From: Plasmodiophora brassicae
Taxonomy: Eukaryota; Endomyxa; Phytomyxea; Plasmodiophorida; Plasmodiophoridae
Length of the DNA stretch: 64,000 nt
Direction of reading: 5' to 3'
Assembly (NCBI GenBank): GCA_039704465.1
Contig: JASFAU010000004.1
Span: 992,001 to 1,056,000 of the forward strand
Shown here: positions 10,546-20,997 of the stretch, piece by piece
How positions within the stretch are numbered: the first letter of the stretch is position 1
Layout: the number at the start of each line of letters is the position of its first letter
Program-made: the position numbers and the translations under genes
Notes under the pieces: generated by a model
Databases searched by the model: none
What the model was told of the DNA's origin: nothing
Seen by the model: the letters and a program-made list of their open reading frames with translations, nothing else

Positions 10546-10740
10546 TGGACGGGCAGGAACGTTGCTGCGGGGCGGACAGTGTGTTGCGGGACGCGGCATT
10601 TGCTGTTGTTGTGATGCGGGTGGGGTGTCGTCGTCGTGGGGTGGGGTATCGTCGTGGGGGTGTCGTCGTCCTGGTGGTGTCGTCGAGGGTCGTTGTTGCC
10701 CGCAGCCATTGGTTCTGTTTTCTGTCGTTTCCGACCTGAA
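10546..10740. repeat. Low-complexity GTCGTCGTGGGG-type tract
   Basis: G/T-rich simple sequence built of GTCGTC and GTGGGG units. Any frame through it gives runs of His, Asp, Pro and Thr. It lies between the gypsy relic and the inverted repeat. Confidence 0.6.
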
Positions 10741-10973
10741 GAAGGGGATAACTGGGAGTGTACAGTCCATTTCGAGAACTTCGGACCCAGGACTTGACGG
10801 CGGCGTCAGGTATCATCACCTGCATCCCTGTTCGCGCAGAGTCGAAAGGCCAGCGCCCGACGGGCGTTGTACCGATCGTGTCGCCACAGCTCTTCATGTA
10901 AGTGGCCAAGTGCGTTGTTCGAGCCACGAGCGACTTGCTCGCAAACGGGTGATAGTCGAGATGGCCGTGCATG

Positions 10974-11300
10974 ATTAGTGCCATTGAAATGTTCCTTGCA
11001 ATTATGTTCGTCAGTAGCATGTGTAGGGAGGTTACCTTTCCGCCAGCAAACGAACGACATCTGGGGTATCGTAGCCACTGTCCTGCGTAACTCCCATCGA
11101 ACGTGCTGAACAACTTGGAATGTGTCATTATCACTTATGGAGATCATAACAGCGTAGTCTGTACCTGGACTGTTTGCGATTGTGATACCTCAAAAACTGG
11201 ACATTCCAAGTTGTTCAGCACGTTCGATGGGAGTTACACAGGACAAGGGCTACGATACCCCAGATGTCGTAATTGCAAGGAACCTTTCAGTGGCACTAAT
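10974..11300. repeat. Long imperfect inverted repeat (arms 10974-11122 and 11201-11300)
   Basis: The reverse complement of the left arm matches the right arm through CATTCCAAGTTGTTCAGCAC, GTTCGATGGGAGTTAC, GGCTACGATACCCCAGATGTCG and ATTGCAAGGAAC, in order. The left arm has about 49 extra bases between the last two blocks. The spacer is about 78 bp. Only 10 bp separates the right arm from the second PI4K-derived segment. No transposase frame is visible in the arms. Confidence 0.85.
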
Positions 11301-11310
11301 CATGCCCGAT

Positions 11311-11430
11311 GGACCCTGCCGTGTTGGACCAGGCACCGAAGGGGCAGGCGTACGGCTTCAAGCTGGCGACGAGTCGTCAACTGGAGCAGGCGAAAACGAC
11401 CGACAAAGTGACCATGCAGCACTCGCCGAC
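11311..11430 (+). repeat. PI4K-derived duplicated segment, copy 2
   Basis: Second copy of the 9277-9396 segment with scattered substitutions. The same coding frame is preserved (DPAVLDQAPKGQ, FKLATSRQ). The frame stays open to about 11772, but the downstream sequence no longer matches the kinase gene in any way I can see. Confidence 0.85.
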
Positions 11431-12073
11431 TTGGAGGAACGTCTGGAAGGGTTTTCCTATCGTCCCGGAGGTGACCACGTCGTAATCCAACTGTATTCCT
11501 TGACGGGTCGCTCACAACGTCGGCTGCAACAGGCGTCCCAGATCGAGTCCGCTGCGCCCCCAGCAGAATGCCGAATTCTCCTGTTGTACGCGAACCGGAT
11601 CCAGTCGCAGATTGCAACGTTCGACGTCGACGGGCGCAAGAAAGGCCCGATTGACCACGGGCCGACCTCTCGTGAGGCCGGCCGTCGCCGTCGTCAAACG
11701 GTTCAAAGGGGGTGTGACCCGGACAGTGTCCGGTTCTCAATGGTCGCCATCGTCGAACGACAGGACAGCTGAACCACTTTGTTGGATTGTAAACGAACAG
11801 GCCTGATTTGTGAATGGCTGAGCCTCCGTTCAGGGCGTTCGTTTACGGTCGTGCCTGGGGCGCACCGCATCAGGCTCAGCGATGGACAGCACAAGGCTTT
11901 CGCGAGCGACGACGTCGTGTCAACCAGCAACGATGCGGGCATCTTGTCATGGTTGGGCTTATTTGACCTTGCATCGCTTGTCCTTTGGTTACGTGCGGAA
12001 TCGGCTCGTCTGCCTGGCAGGCGTCGATGTCAGAACGTTAATACCCCTGCGTAGGCGTTGATGGAATCGGAAT
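11431..12073. other. Intergenic within repeat island
   Basis: The frame entering from the duplicated segment stays open to 11772 (for example VIQLYSLTGRSQRRL) without any family motif I recognise. Nothing else could be supported in this stretch. Confidence 0.35.
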
Positions 12074-12162
12074 GCGGCGGGCTGTTCAGGTTCGTTCCAA
12101 CTACAGCGACGACAATGTGCCAAGCGCAACGGGGTATCCCTTGAGTTAGCAGACGCTCCAGA
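12074..12162 (+). repeat. Dispersed direct repeat A, copy 2
   Basis: Counterpart of 8466-8550 in the same orientation. Relative to the PI4K-derived segment the order is reversed: copy 1 precedes it, copy 2 follows it. Confidence 0.8.
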
Positions 12163-12459
12163 CAGTGTTTCAAGTGAGGACCAAGCGGAGTTGGGGTCAG
12201 TTCGGCTCTGCGCCGCTGATATCTGTAGACGGCACAGATCATGATCACCCAGTTACCGACCCCCCTATCCAGTGGTGAGCAATTTGACGGCGGAAGAGCC
12301 AAACAGCAGCAACAACCAAGATGTTGTGCATCACGAGGCAAGTCTGGGTGACCTTGACCATAGTCTGTGTTGCTGAAGGACCATCAGCCTTCTTCTGGCT
12401 CATAACGTCCGTCTACATTCTGCGAAAGCGATTCTTGACAAGGTACAACATGGCTTGAT

Positions 12460-13140
12460 GACAATGCTTGTCTTCGAATACAGGTAGCTGTCGTGTGACT
12501 CTTCCGCCGTCAAACCGCCGTCGTCTGGATACTCAGTCAGTAGCTGGTTCGTCAGCGCTTATCCAGCATCACCCATGCCGTGCACGCCAACGGGCAACGC
12601 CTGTACGACCGGGTTGCCGAACTGACCGTACGTCCAGGTGCTCTTGTCGTTGGTGCAGACTGGTCCCAGATAGCGCTACTGACTAAAACCACGGGCACTG
12701 ATGGCCGTCATTGCACCACTCTGAACCGTGATGACGCTCGAACTTGAACATCGACCCGTCAGCGAAGCAGCAATCCCGCAATCCACAGATAGCTCGGGAC
12801 CAATCGGTAAGCAGCTGTCCGCCTTCACGTGTACGAAGATGGTACGTAAACCAACCGCTTGGCAATGTGGTTGTTGATTACAGGAATCACACTCGTCAGA
12901 CGAACCTTGTCGCAGACGCCTTGCTTATTCCAAACATGGATTCGACACTGGACACAGTGCCAGTACTCGCGAGGAAGTGCAACATCGCACCAACACAATC
13001 GGGCAGGAAGAATTCGGCGATCTCCGTGACCGGATCGTTCTCGGGATGCCAGTAGTATCTGACACGATCCTGACTATATCTGATCCAAAGGCGCTTTCGG
13101 GCTGCGCAAGCGCTGTTTAATCCATGCCTCATCGTATGGC
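12460..13140 (-). mobile_element. Decayed PIF/Harbinger-type DDE transposase 1
   Basis: Read on the minus strand, three blocks in different frames follow the Harbinger (DDE_Tnp_4) order. First, DPVTEIAEFFLPDCVGAMLH and VESMFGISKASATRF, the N-terminal helix-turn-helix region. Second, CFADGSMFKFERHH, where the first catalytic Asp lies in the DG motif. Third, CTNDKSTWTYGQFG, GVHGMGDAG, LTNQLLTEYPDDGG and ESHDSYLYSKTS, matching the SDxxxW, GDAGYPL-LLTPY and E-N-xHS region. In-frame stops and frame changes between blocks mean it is inactive. Terminal inverted repeats and a TA/TWA target duplication were not located. Confidence 0.75.
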
Positions 13141-13572
13141 AACCACTGCAAGCCTGAGCGGCAGCAATGATCCCCACGATGCGCCAAAACCATTTGTGGT
13201 GCATCATCAGTCGCTGCGCAGCGCATGATAGGTTGGCAACCACGCTTATCCATGCGGACGCCGTCACCACTTTGTCCAAGGACTTATGTACTTCTGGTAC
13301 GGACCCCCCGCTGCATGGTCCTAAAATAGGAGAACGGCGCGGCGCGCGTAACGCCCGGTGGCGGGTCGTTTGGGTGCGCGCCATCCCCATTCCGAGAGTG
13401 GTTGGGGAGGCGGGGGTCGTCCGTGTCGCCTGTGTGCAGCTGGCTGTGCGCTGCGCCACCCGCGTGGTTCCTGCGTTGTCGTTACAGACTGAGCCCGCGC
13501 GGAGCCCCGCCCGGCCGCGATTCGGAGCCCCGCCGGGCGCTGCACGTTCTATTTTGCTCTGTGGGGACAGCG
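13141..13572. other. Intergenic: 5' flank of the SCP-type phosphatase
   Basis: GC-rich from about 13330 to 13560, consistent with a promoter/5'UTR of the plus-strand phosphatase. The earlier part probably belongs to the transposon flank. No clear motif. Confidence 0.4.
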
Positions 13573-14973
13573 ATGGCGGCGGCGCCGGCGTCCGACACCG
13601 TCTGCATCACGCCGCGCAGGAGCCTGCTGAAGTCGATCAAGAAGTTGTTCTGGTCGTCGGCGCCACCAGGAACGGCGCCGGCGATCCCGGAGAAACTGAT
13701 GACGTCGCTGTCGATCACACCGCAATCGCCGATCGCGAGCGCCACGCCCCAGAAACGGTCGGCGGCCGTAGAGAGGGCTCGCCGAAGATTGCTCAAAGAA
13801 CAGGAATCGCCTCCATCGAAGGATTCCAATGCCTCTGACGCGGATTCTTCAGGTAGGAACGCGCATCTCGTGTCTCGGTGAGGTCCTGATACGCAACTGT
13901 CAGAGCAAGAAGTGCTATTCTCACCAGCAACGTGGCGTCACGACGACGAAGAGGAGAATAGCCGACATCGTCAGGCATCTGCTCACGAAGAGGAGCCAGA
14001 AGATTCCGGTTTGTCCATGCGGATCGGATGCTACTGGGCCAGTGCTCATGAAAACGTATGTGCATCAGGTCACGCAATCGACCTCGGTGATGAAGAGTTC
14101 TGCCCGTACCGCTTCATAAAGCGGCTGCCGAGTGTCGAAGCTATAGCCATGTCGCGCCCTGTTAGCCTGCCAGATAAGGTTCCCGGGTTTGAGGACCGGA
14201 TGACCCTTGTTCTCGACCTGGATGAGACATTGGTTCACTGCTCGATCGAGCCGCTTCCGAACAGCGAGATGACATTCCCCGTGCTTCACTGTGGACATGA
14301 GTACGATTCTTGAGCAATGTCGTTGGAGGCATTGCGTTTACGGTTGTCGTTTCAGATATCAGGTGCACGTCCGGCGTCGCCCGTTCTTCAAGGAGTTCTG
14401 TGAAAAGGTTCGAGCAGGTGTGTTCGAAAGGTTAAGCGTACTGGATTTACGGTGGCTGGAATGCGTAGGTGTCCCAGTGGTTTGAAATCATTGTTTTCAC
14501 TGCTTCGCAGCGGGTATATGCCGACCGGCTCCTCGATATTCTCGACCCGAAGGGGGTGTATTTTCAGCATCGCTTATTCCGGTGAGCACAGTCCGTCTAT
14601 GTGTATGTCGTCGTTGCCCTTAGCTATGGCTGCTCTCAGTGACCATTGCCATCTTCATGAGGGCAACTATCTCAAGGACTTGCGAGTTCTGAATCGCGAT
14701 TTGAGGAGGGTGGCTATTATCGGTTGGTGCATCTGAAATGCCATGCCTGGTGATCCCTGATCGTTAGTTCTCCTATGAGCAGACAATTCTGTACAAGCTT
14801 TCGGCTTACATTTGGACAACGGGATACCAGTCGAGAGCTGGTTCAGCGAAGATTCGGACATGGAGCTCATACGTCTTCTTCCGTTCCTAGAAGGCCTGAA
14901 AGATGCCGCTGACGTGCGGCCGCATATTCGCAGGCGGTTCCGGTTGCACGAGGTTATCAGCAGCCTCGCATAG
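13573..14973 (+). CDS. CTD small phosphatase-like (SCP/FCP1-type) protein phosphatase
   Basis: Exons 13573..13852, 13904..14008, 14069..14300, 14356..14407, 14478..14581, 14640..14722 and 14783..14973, about 348 aa, all GT-AG. The HAD phosphatase motif [13 protein letters not shown] is intact (DxDxT; the first Asp is the phospho-acceptor). It is followed by [56 protein letters not shown] and [22 protein letters not shown], the full SCP order. Known members dephosphorylate serines of the RNA polymerase II CTD or other nuclear targets. The N-terminal ~150 residues are basic then acidic and unlike other genes. Intron 14009-14068 is 60 nt, in frame and stop-free, so it could be retained. The 3' end converges on NASP. 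Confidence 0.94.
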
Positions 14974-15256
14974 TATCCGCACGTTTCACTAAACGGAATC
15001 CATACTCTTTCGACAATTTCTGGCATTAAATTGAGGTATTCACCTCAGACACCCTGCTTCCTAGTCTGGTCTTGCGCTGGTACCAAGTACCCCGCTTTCT
15101 GGGGCTCGTCAAGGCGGAGGTTCGCACCCCGAAAGGCCAGCTCAGCATGTGAGAGAACCTGGCAGGAATCCCATGTGGTCACGTTGAATGAAACAGAGCG
15201 TATGGCGGCAGACAAGAGTGCGTATATGGATATATGCACGGGATTCACGTGGGTTT

Positions 15257-17073
15257 CTACGCATCCTTCTCTTCACGTTGCATTGTTGCAACACGTTTGG
15301 TCTCAGCGTCTTCATCCCCCACAGCTTCAACCTGAAGCTTGCGTTTTTGCCCAACAATCGCACCAAGGTCGTTAACAGGTGCAGATGACGATGTCGAGCC
15401 ATTGAACGCCGTCGTTGTAGATACAGGAGCAGCCGCATCCGCCATCACTGACTGGACCATTGACAAGATCTCGGTAGGCTGAATCGGCTCACTCGCCTCG
15501 ATGTCCTATAGGAAACGTTTAGCGGGCAGATGCCTTATAGAGCAAAAAACAACCATACCTCAATCTTTTCTTGGATTTGCTCCATGAGTTCGATCAGGTC
15601 ACGCAACTGGGACTTTTTCGGCACACCCACGCTCTCCAACTGACCTCGAACGGTGTCCACATCCAAACCTTGTACAGAAGCTTCCCCTTTGCCACCTTGG
15701 TCAGCGCCGGTTGTTCCCAGCAAAATCTGAGCACACCTCGACAAGGACGACTTTGCCGACTGCAGATAGGAGCACAGTTCAGGGCGCAGATAAATTGGTT
15801 AAACGTGACGACTGACGGTGAAATGCTCGAGTGCCACGGGAGACTCGCCGGCAATTGACTTGCAAACAGCGATTTTGAAGTGAATAGAAGACAGGGAGCG
15901 ACTAAGACTCAGAGACACAGATTCATCCGCGTCACTCTCCTGAGAACCAAGCACGTGTCAGAGCAAACTGAAATTCAGAGCAATGCGCCTTCTGCACATT
16001 GATAGATTTCAAGGTATTCAGGCAGGACGTATAATCGGACATAGCGTCTCCATCGTTTTCCAGTGCCAGATCACCCAACCGGCTGTAACAGTCCGCCAGC
16101 CCCATCTGGGCAGAAACGGGCGATTCTCCCATACGACTGTAGATAACCCGTGCTCTAGACAAATACAGTCACTTTCTCAATTCATCCCATACGGAAACCT
16201 AACCAACGTCTCAATAAGCTCCCATGCGACCTGAAGATCCGTTGGTTCATCAGCGTCCGCCTCAATGTCTTCCTCTGCATCAGCCGCACCGCTTTCACAC
16301 TCCTCTTCCTCCTAAACATGGCACCGTGAGTACTAATCGACAAATTTGAAGGCAAAACGGTTCTTACCTCGTCTTCGGCTTCGGCAGGCTCCGTCTCGGG
16401 CTTCTCTGCAGTACCATCTATAGTAAGATCCTAGCCAGGTGGACTTAAACGAAAGGTTGGGTACCTCCACCACCTTCCTGCTGCTCTTTCGCAGCAGCGG
16501 CTTCGGCGGCTTTCTGTTTAATTACAGAGCCGAACACTTCGCTGCGCTGGCAGCATTGCTGCAAAACGGCATCACCGTAGTCAAAGTAGTACGATGCGCA
16601 TTCGGGCGCCAGTTCATCACCGGTATTCTCAATCTGACCAAAACGTCACTCAACGACACAATGCAGCAGCAGGTGAACATCAGCCATACCATAACCTGGA
16701 GTGCCTTGGCATGTAAGTCGATGACTGTCTCCCAGTCACCGCCCTTTTCAACCGCATCCCGGGCCATAGCAGACAGCTCCGTTGCCGATTTGCCTTCCGT
16801 GTCCAGCTTCTCCCCTGTACTGGCCTCCGCATTCGTGTCCGCCATTTCCATCTTGCCGTCGACCGGCTTCTTCGTCTCGCCTTCGACTGTCTTTGTCGTC
16901 TTCTTGCCCGTCACTGCCGGCGATTTACCGTCGACCTCTTCCTGCGGCTTGCCGTCGATCGTTACTGCGTTGCACGACGCCTGGATCGCTTCGTCCGTGG
17001 CTGTCATCCCAACTCCGCCGACGTCGCTGCCAACTGATGTGCGGGCCGGCAAAACATCCACCATGATAACCAT
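15257..17073 (-). CDS. NASP: NASP/Sim3/Hif1-type histone chaperone
   Basis: Eight exons (minus): 17073..16696, 16633..16465, 16417..16368, 16311..16208, 16154..15998, 15939..15805, 15759..15559, 15505..15257; introns 45-62 nt; about 480 aa. An N-terminal region rich in Val, Lys and Glu leads to a first TPR half (DAVEKGGDWETVIDLHAKAL, then ELAPECASYYFDYGDAVLQ). Next come a strongly acidic interruption (EEEECESGAADAEEDIEADAD), the TPR continuation (ARVIYSRMGES, AQMGLADCYSRLGDLALE, YTSCLNTLKSI) and a further TPR (IHFKIAVCKSIAGE). The C-terminus carries QKRKLQVE, a possible NLS. NASP proteins carry H3-H4 (and linker H1) using SHNi-TPR motifs split by an acidic loop, which is exactly the layout seen. 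Several ATGs at the N-terminus make the precise start uncertain. Confidence 0.88.
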
Positions 17074-17274
17074 GCCGTCCTCGTCGTCACTAACCTATGT
17101 ACATAGCACGCTTGACCAGTAGTTTTCCGGTGCCAGCGTGTCTAGCTGCTGTACTACAGGGAAGAAACCGCTTGCACAATGCGACGTGACCGTGAGCCGA
17201 TGTATATGTCAAGCGATACAAGAAGGAACGACTGAGTGCAGTGGGAGCTTTCGTGTATTTGTTGTGCTCAGCGA

Positions 17275-17751
17275 TCAGACGGGGCTGTTGCTGGGGTTGC
17301 TGGAGTTGCTGGATGAACTGCCGTTACCTCCGGACATGTCCTTCCTGTACTTGTGGGCGATGTACAGGACGAAGGCATCGATGGCAACTGCGAACGCTGA
17401 CCACGTGCACCACGACACGTTCCGGGTCGAAATCGACAGCATGCAGAACAGCGTGAATGACAGCATCAGACGAACGACACAGGTGATCAATGCGGTGAGT
17501 GCGGCGCGAGCGTCGTTTCGGAAGATGGTGATGATGGAGGAGACGCCAAAGACAACGTTTAGAATGAACGCCGGTACGATGACTTCGACGAGAACGGCAG
17601 TAGCACTGTCGTACTGATGCGTGATCGACTTCCAACCGATCATCACGTACAGCATTACAATCAACGCGGACAGCAAGCTCCAACACCCGAAGATGCCAAG
17701 GGCAATCTTGGGCGGCACACAGAAACAGTACTTTCGGTCGTCGTTGGCCAT
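17275..17751 (-). CDS. Small four-TM membrane protein, unknown
   Basis: Single open frame of 158 aa from ATG 17751. Four hydrophobic segments are clear: IALGIFGCWSLLSALIVMLYVMI, VLVEVIVPAFILNVVFGVSSIITIF, ALTALITCVVRLMLSFTLFCML and SAFAVAIDAFVLYIAHKY. The N-terminus has KYCFCVPP and the C-terminus a Ser/Gly/Asn tail. The topology (short cytosolic ends, small loops) resembles LAPTM or MARVEL-type tetraspan proteins. No diagnostic motif supports a name, so function is unknown. It lies 202 bp upstream of NASP on the same strand. Confidence 0.65.
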   Translation of the reverse strand: MANDDRKYCFCVPPKIALGIFGCWSLLSALIVMLYVMIGWKSITHQYDSATAVLVEVIVPAFILNVVFGVSSIITIFRNDARAALTALITCVVRLMLSFTLFCMLSISTRNVSWCTWSAFAVAIDAFVLYIAHKYRKDMSGGNGSSSSNSSNPSNSPV

Positions 17752-18254
17752 CTCGGCAGAACGTCGTTTGCTGTACCGGTAGCTTCGCGTACACTGCTGT
17801 GTGATTTGGAGCGTATTTTGATTTGTCTAACGGATCGTCAACGACAAACCACGGAAGAACGGAACCGTGACGTCCTACTCGGTACTGGTCAAGGCGTGGC
17901 GTGAGTCACGGCCGGATAGCATATACCCCACAAATAATGCCATGCAGGTCAGGCGCGGCTAGAGTCTCTGGAACCCTTCGGATCCTGTGCAAATCAAAAC
18001 TGTTTCCATTATTGAACATGTGTGCATGGCTTCGGTCGGTTGGCGACACCACCCGGCGTCGTCGTCGGGCGACCGGTTCGTCAGCGCAGTGCACCGCGTG
18101 CGCTCGGTGCCCCCGCCTCGGCGACAATGTCGGACTGCGGTCGGGCGACCCTCCTGGCGCTGGTCGTCGACGCTATCGGGCCGTGATGCAGACGGGTATG
18201 AACTCGAGAATATCCAGCCGGACCCAGCCTCGTCGCGGACCTGAATGGCCTCGA
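17752..18254. other. Intergenic and transposon flank
   Basis: Contains the 5' flank of the four-TM gene. At 18188-18215 lies one 28-nt arm (GCAGACGGGTATGAACTCG...) whose near-perfect reverse complement is at 18330-18357 inside the Harbinger relic. No gene recognised. Confidence 0.5.
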
Positions 18255-18700
18255 GAAGCGAATCGAAACGTTATGGCGGCCTCAGCGCGCTCTTTGAAGT
18301 CGGGACGCACGAACTTGAATTCACCATCCGGGACATTCTCGAGTTCATACTCGTCTGCATCGCGCTCGTCCTCGATGAACATATTGTGCAAGGTGACACA
18401 CGCTTGGACCATCGTGATTATCGTATCGACGTCGAACAGACGGCACGGGTTGCTCAACATCTGGAAACGCTTCTTTGGCACATCGGACGGCCCGTTCGAC
18501 GTCCTTGCGAATGGCTTCGTGCATCGCAGCGTAGAATTTCCGCTTGGGGCCTCGGGGCTGCTGAATGTACTGCAAGAAGCACTTCCAGCGCGGATATATA
18601 CTATCCACTAGAAATTGTGCCATGTAATGCTCCTGCCCGGTCACATGGAATCTACAGTGCGGCCCAACTCCTTGCAGGAGATCGTTGACAAGAGGGGACC
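18255..18700 (-). mobile_element. Harbinger-type transposase relic 2 (C-terminal DDE part)
   Basis: Minus strand: GPHCRFHVTGQEHYMAQFLV, DSIYPRWKCFLQYIQQP, EAIRKDVERAVRCAK, then after a one-base frame change KKRFQMLSNPCRLFDVDTII and ACVTLHNMFIEDERD. These are the D-GIYPxW, RKDVERAFG and CxxLHNMxxED blocks at the 3' end of ALP1/HARBI1-like transposases. The frame change and missing N-terminal half show decay. Much of the C-terminal block also forms part of an inverted repeat (18330-18357 with 18188-18215). Confidence 0.8.
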
Positions 18701-19519
18701 GGTCTACTACGTTACGTCGTTACTGAAGCCAGGTACACCAACGTAGGAATGCCAGATTCAGAGGTCCTCAGTAGCGACGGCTTCCATGACGGATAATTTG
18801 CCATCATTCTTAGATATGTATGGTAATGAAACACAAGACTTTGAGTAGAGCAATACAGGCGCGCAATTCTAATATTGGGGGGAGGGGGGGAGGGGGCGTC
18901 TCACTCCTTTGCTCCTAAATCGGGGCCCAACCTCATCACTTCCTAGTGAGTAGATGCCCGATCAAGTTCATATCGGCGCCAATGCTCATGTTCGGCGTGA
19001 TGCCCAGCCCCTTCCAGCGATTGTTCTCCCCGCCTGAAACTGTTTCAGGCCCTGACCTATCTAGGTGGCTGATGCGTCTTTGAGAATTATCGAAGCCGAA
19101 TTGCCTGAGCGACGACGAGCGTCGTATGGTCGTTGAGTTCCTGGTGACGGTGCAGTAGTACCCAGCAATCCCTGGGATGCTCCTCCACGGCGCCATCCAA
19201 ACGGCCGCGAGAAAGTTCGGGTGCGATCGGAGACGATCAGTGTAGTGTGTAAACGTGCACTGGGTAATCCGTCCAATGGAAAGCCCATGACGAAGGTTTC
19301 GTTTTTACAAAGAGGGTAGAAGGTCGTAGTCGAACGAGTTGCAGCCATTGCCATTCGTGCGACGAAGCGCGCTCATTGGAAGTTAATCTAGGCCATTCGA
19401 CAATGATAATGAAAGCACATTACAGTACTTTGCTTCGGTAATGCGATCAGCAAATAGTATGATAGCCTCTCGGCACCAAGTCATTTCTACCTTGGGCCTG
19501 CACTGGCATGCCATAATCC
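18701..19519. other. Intergenic, probable transposon debris
   Basis: Carries a G-rich tract around 18875-18900 (GGGGGGAGGGGGGGAGGGGG-like). Nothing else could be supported. Confidence 0.4.
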
Positions 19520-19640
19520 ACAATCAGTCGATCACGGTCTGATGCTATGTGGTGTTCTTGCCCGTTCACGCGCGGACCAACTCCTTGTAGACGGTTGTTG
19601 ACAGGAGCCAGGATGATACCGGACAACCCGACTACGAACG
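19520..19640 (-). mobile_element. Harbinger-type fragment 3
   Basis: Minus-strand APVNNRLQGVGPRVNGQEHHIA parallels LVNDLLQGVGPHCRFHVTGQEHYMA of relic 2 at both DNA and protein level. After that the two diverge (RLIVDYGMPVQAQG here). Too short to tell whether it is a separate insertion or a broken part of the same one. Confidence 0.6.
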
Positions 19641-19698
19641 ATAATGAACAATGTGGCTCTTTCATTACTGTAAGGTCATGGACAGCGGGATAAGACGA

Positions 19699-20343
19699 TC
19701 AGACGAGGGTGGTAGCGGCAGGGTAGCGAACGCGCTCCGCCGGTTGAACGTTGGCCGGTCGTTGCTTCAGCTTGGCAGTGACAATGGCACCGAGAATGAT
19801 GGTCAGCGCCTGGAAGACGACCATGACGATGGCCAGGTTGCGGAGAGTCTTCGGGTGCTGCTTTCGAAGCTCGTTATAGTACTTGCCACGGCATTCATTC
19901 CATCCATGGCAGCCCCACTTCTGCTCCAATGCCTGGCGCTGGTCCTCCGGCATCCGGTCCCACATCTTCTCGGCAACTTCGTTCGCGTCGTTGCCGCCGT
20001 AGACGGCAAAGCACAGGATGGCGACTTCGAGAACGAGCATCATTAGGGCCAGGCAGAATCCGAGTTTGATGGTCAGCCGCGAGCGGAACATGGACCCGAC
20101 CAAGGCGATCGTCGACAGGACGAAGACAACGGCGCTGCACGCGATCGTAAGCCACATCAGCGTACGAGACTGATCCTTGTACTCTTCGGGCAGCTTCTGC
20201 CCGAGGACCTGGACCTCGTCCTCGTCCAGGTTCAGGTATCCCAGGTAGAGGATCCCGGCGGCCAGCAGTGCGGCCAGGAAGTTCATCAGCATGTACACAT
20301 CGCGGGCGAAACCGCCCGATGGCGTCTTCATCAACATCACCAT
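19699..20343 (-). CDS. Tetraspanin-like membrane protein
   Basis: Single exon, 214 aa from ATG 20343. TM1 YMLMNFLAALLAAGILYLGYL, TM2 MWLTIACSAVVFVLSTIALVGSM, TM3 IKLGFCLALMMLVLEVAILCFAV, a ~65-residue extracellular loop, and TM4 LRNLAIVMVVFQALTIILGAIV. The large loop holds a CHGWNEC pair instead of the classical CCG plus C, so it is a divergent tetraspanin at best. Tetraspanins organise membrane microdomains; a specific role cannot be given. A basic C-terminal tail follows TM4. Confidence 0.6.
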   Translation of the reverse strand: MVMLMKTPSGGFARDVYMLMNFLAALLAAGILYLGYLNLDEDEVQVLGQKLPEEYKDQSRTLMWLTIACSAVVFVLSTIALVGSMFRSRLTIKLGFCLALMMLVLEVAILCFAVYGGNDANEVAEKMWDRMPEDQRQALEQKWGCHGWNECRGKYYNELRKQHPKTLRNLAIVMVVFQALTIILGAIVTAKLKQRPANVQPAERVRYPAATTLV

Positions 20344-20997
20344 CGTATCGCTTGTCTTCTTGGAGATCGCAACGGAACGCGCACAGACAGCCAGATTCCC
20401 AAATGAAGCTGCACGGTGCAGCGTCGGGGACGGATTCCACTGGGGAGGCCGCGCCCTGCCTATTTTTGATTACCGAACGGCACTCACGCACAGTGCGTGG
20501 AGGGGTTGTTGACTGCCCTGAGTCCGTGACCGACCCGAACTGCCGGCACAATGTCTAAATCCGTCTCGCTGAACGAACTTCTCCCGCCAGACTCGCAGTT
20601 TCGAACCGTCACGATAAGCCGCAGACTAAGAAACGTTAGCAAATTGCCCCACAGAGTAGGACAAACGCCTTTGCGAACCTTCACACAGTCCATCGCCATT
20701 TGGCTTACAGCAGTAAGGGATCGACGGAGCGCCAGTTCGGCCACGTGCACAACGATCATCTATCCTTTGCAGGATAAGAGAGCAGGGCTCCTGAGTTCCA
20801 CGGCTCAACACGAATCTCGGCCGATACGTAGTGACGTGATGGCCGATGCCGACCAATGGATCCTTGTTGGACAGGATGTCGACGAGGAAGTAACGACGGC
20901 GACGCTGCCCAGTGGTCGTGGCATGTTTAGCGTGAGGAATCCGGACGTGTTCGGGCCTGGGTTCGTCCCAAAGCTGTTATTCCTCGTCAATGATGTC
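20344..20997. other. Intergenic between tetraspanin-like gene and unknown coiled-coil gene
   Basis: The plus strand holds an open frame from 20551 that runs into 21270, antisense to the gene at 20998. It lacks known motifs. Either strand could be real between 20998 and 21270; I favour the minus strand. Confidence 0.35.

Noticed and set aside
18875..18900. G-rich run as a telomere or G-quadruplex element
   Set aside because: A single short tract without telomeric periodicity. It could fold as a quadruplex but nothing links it to function.
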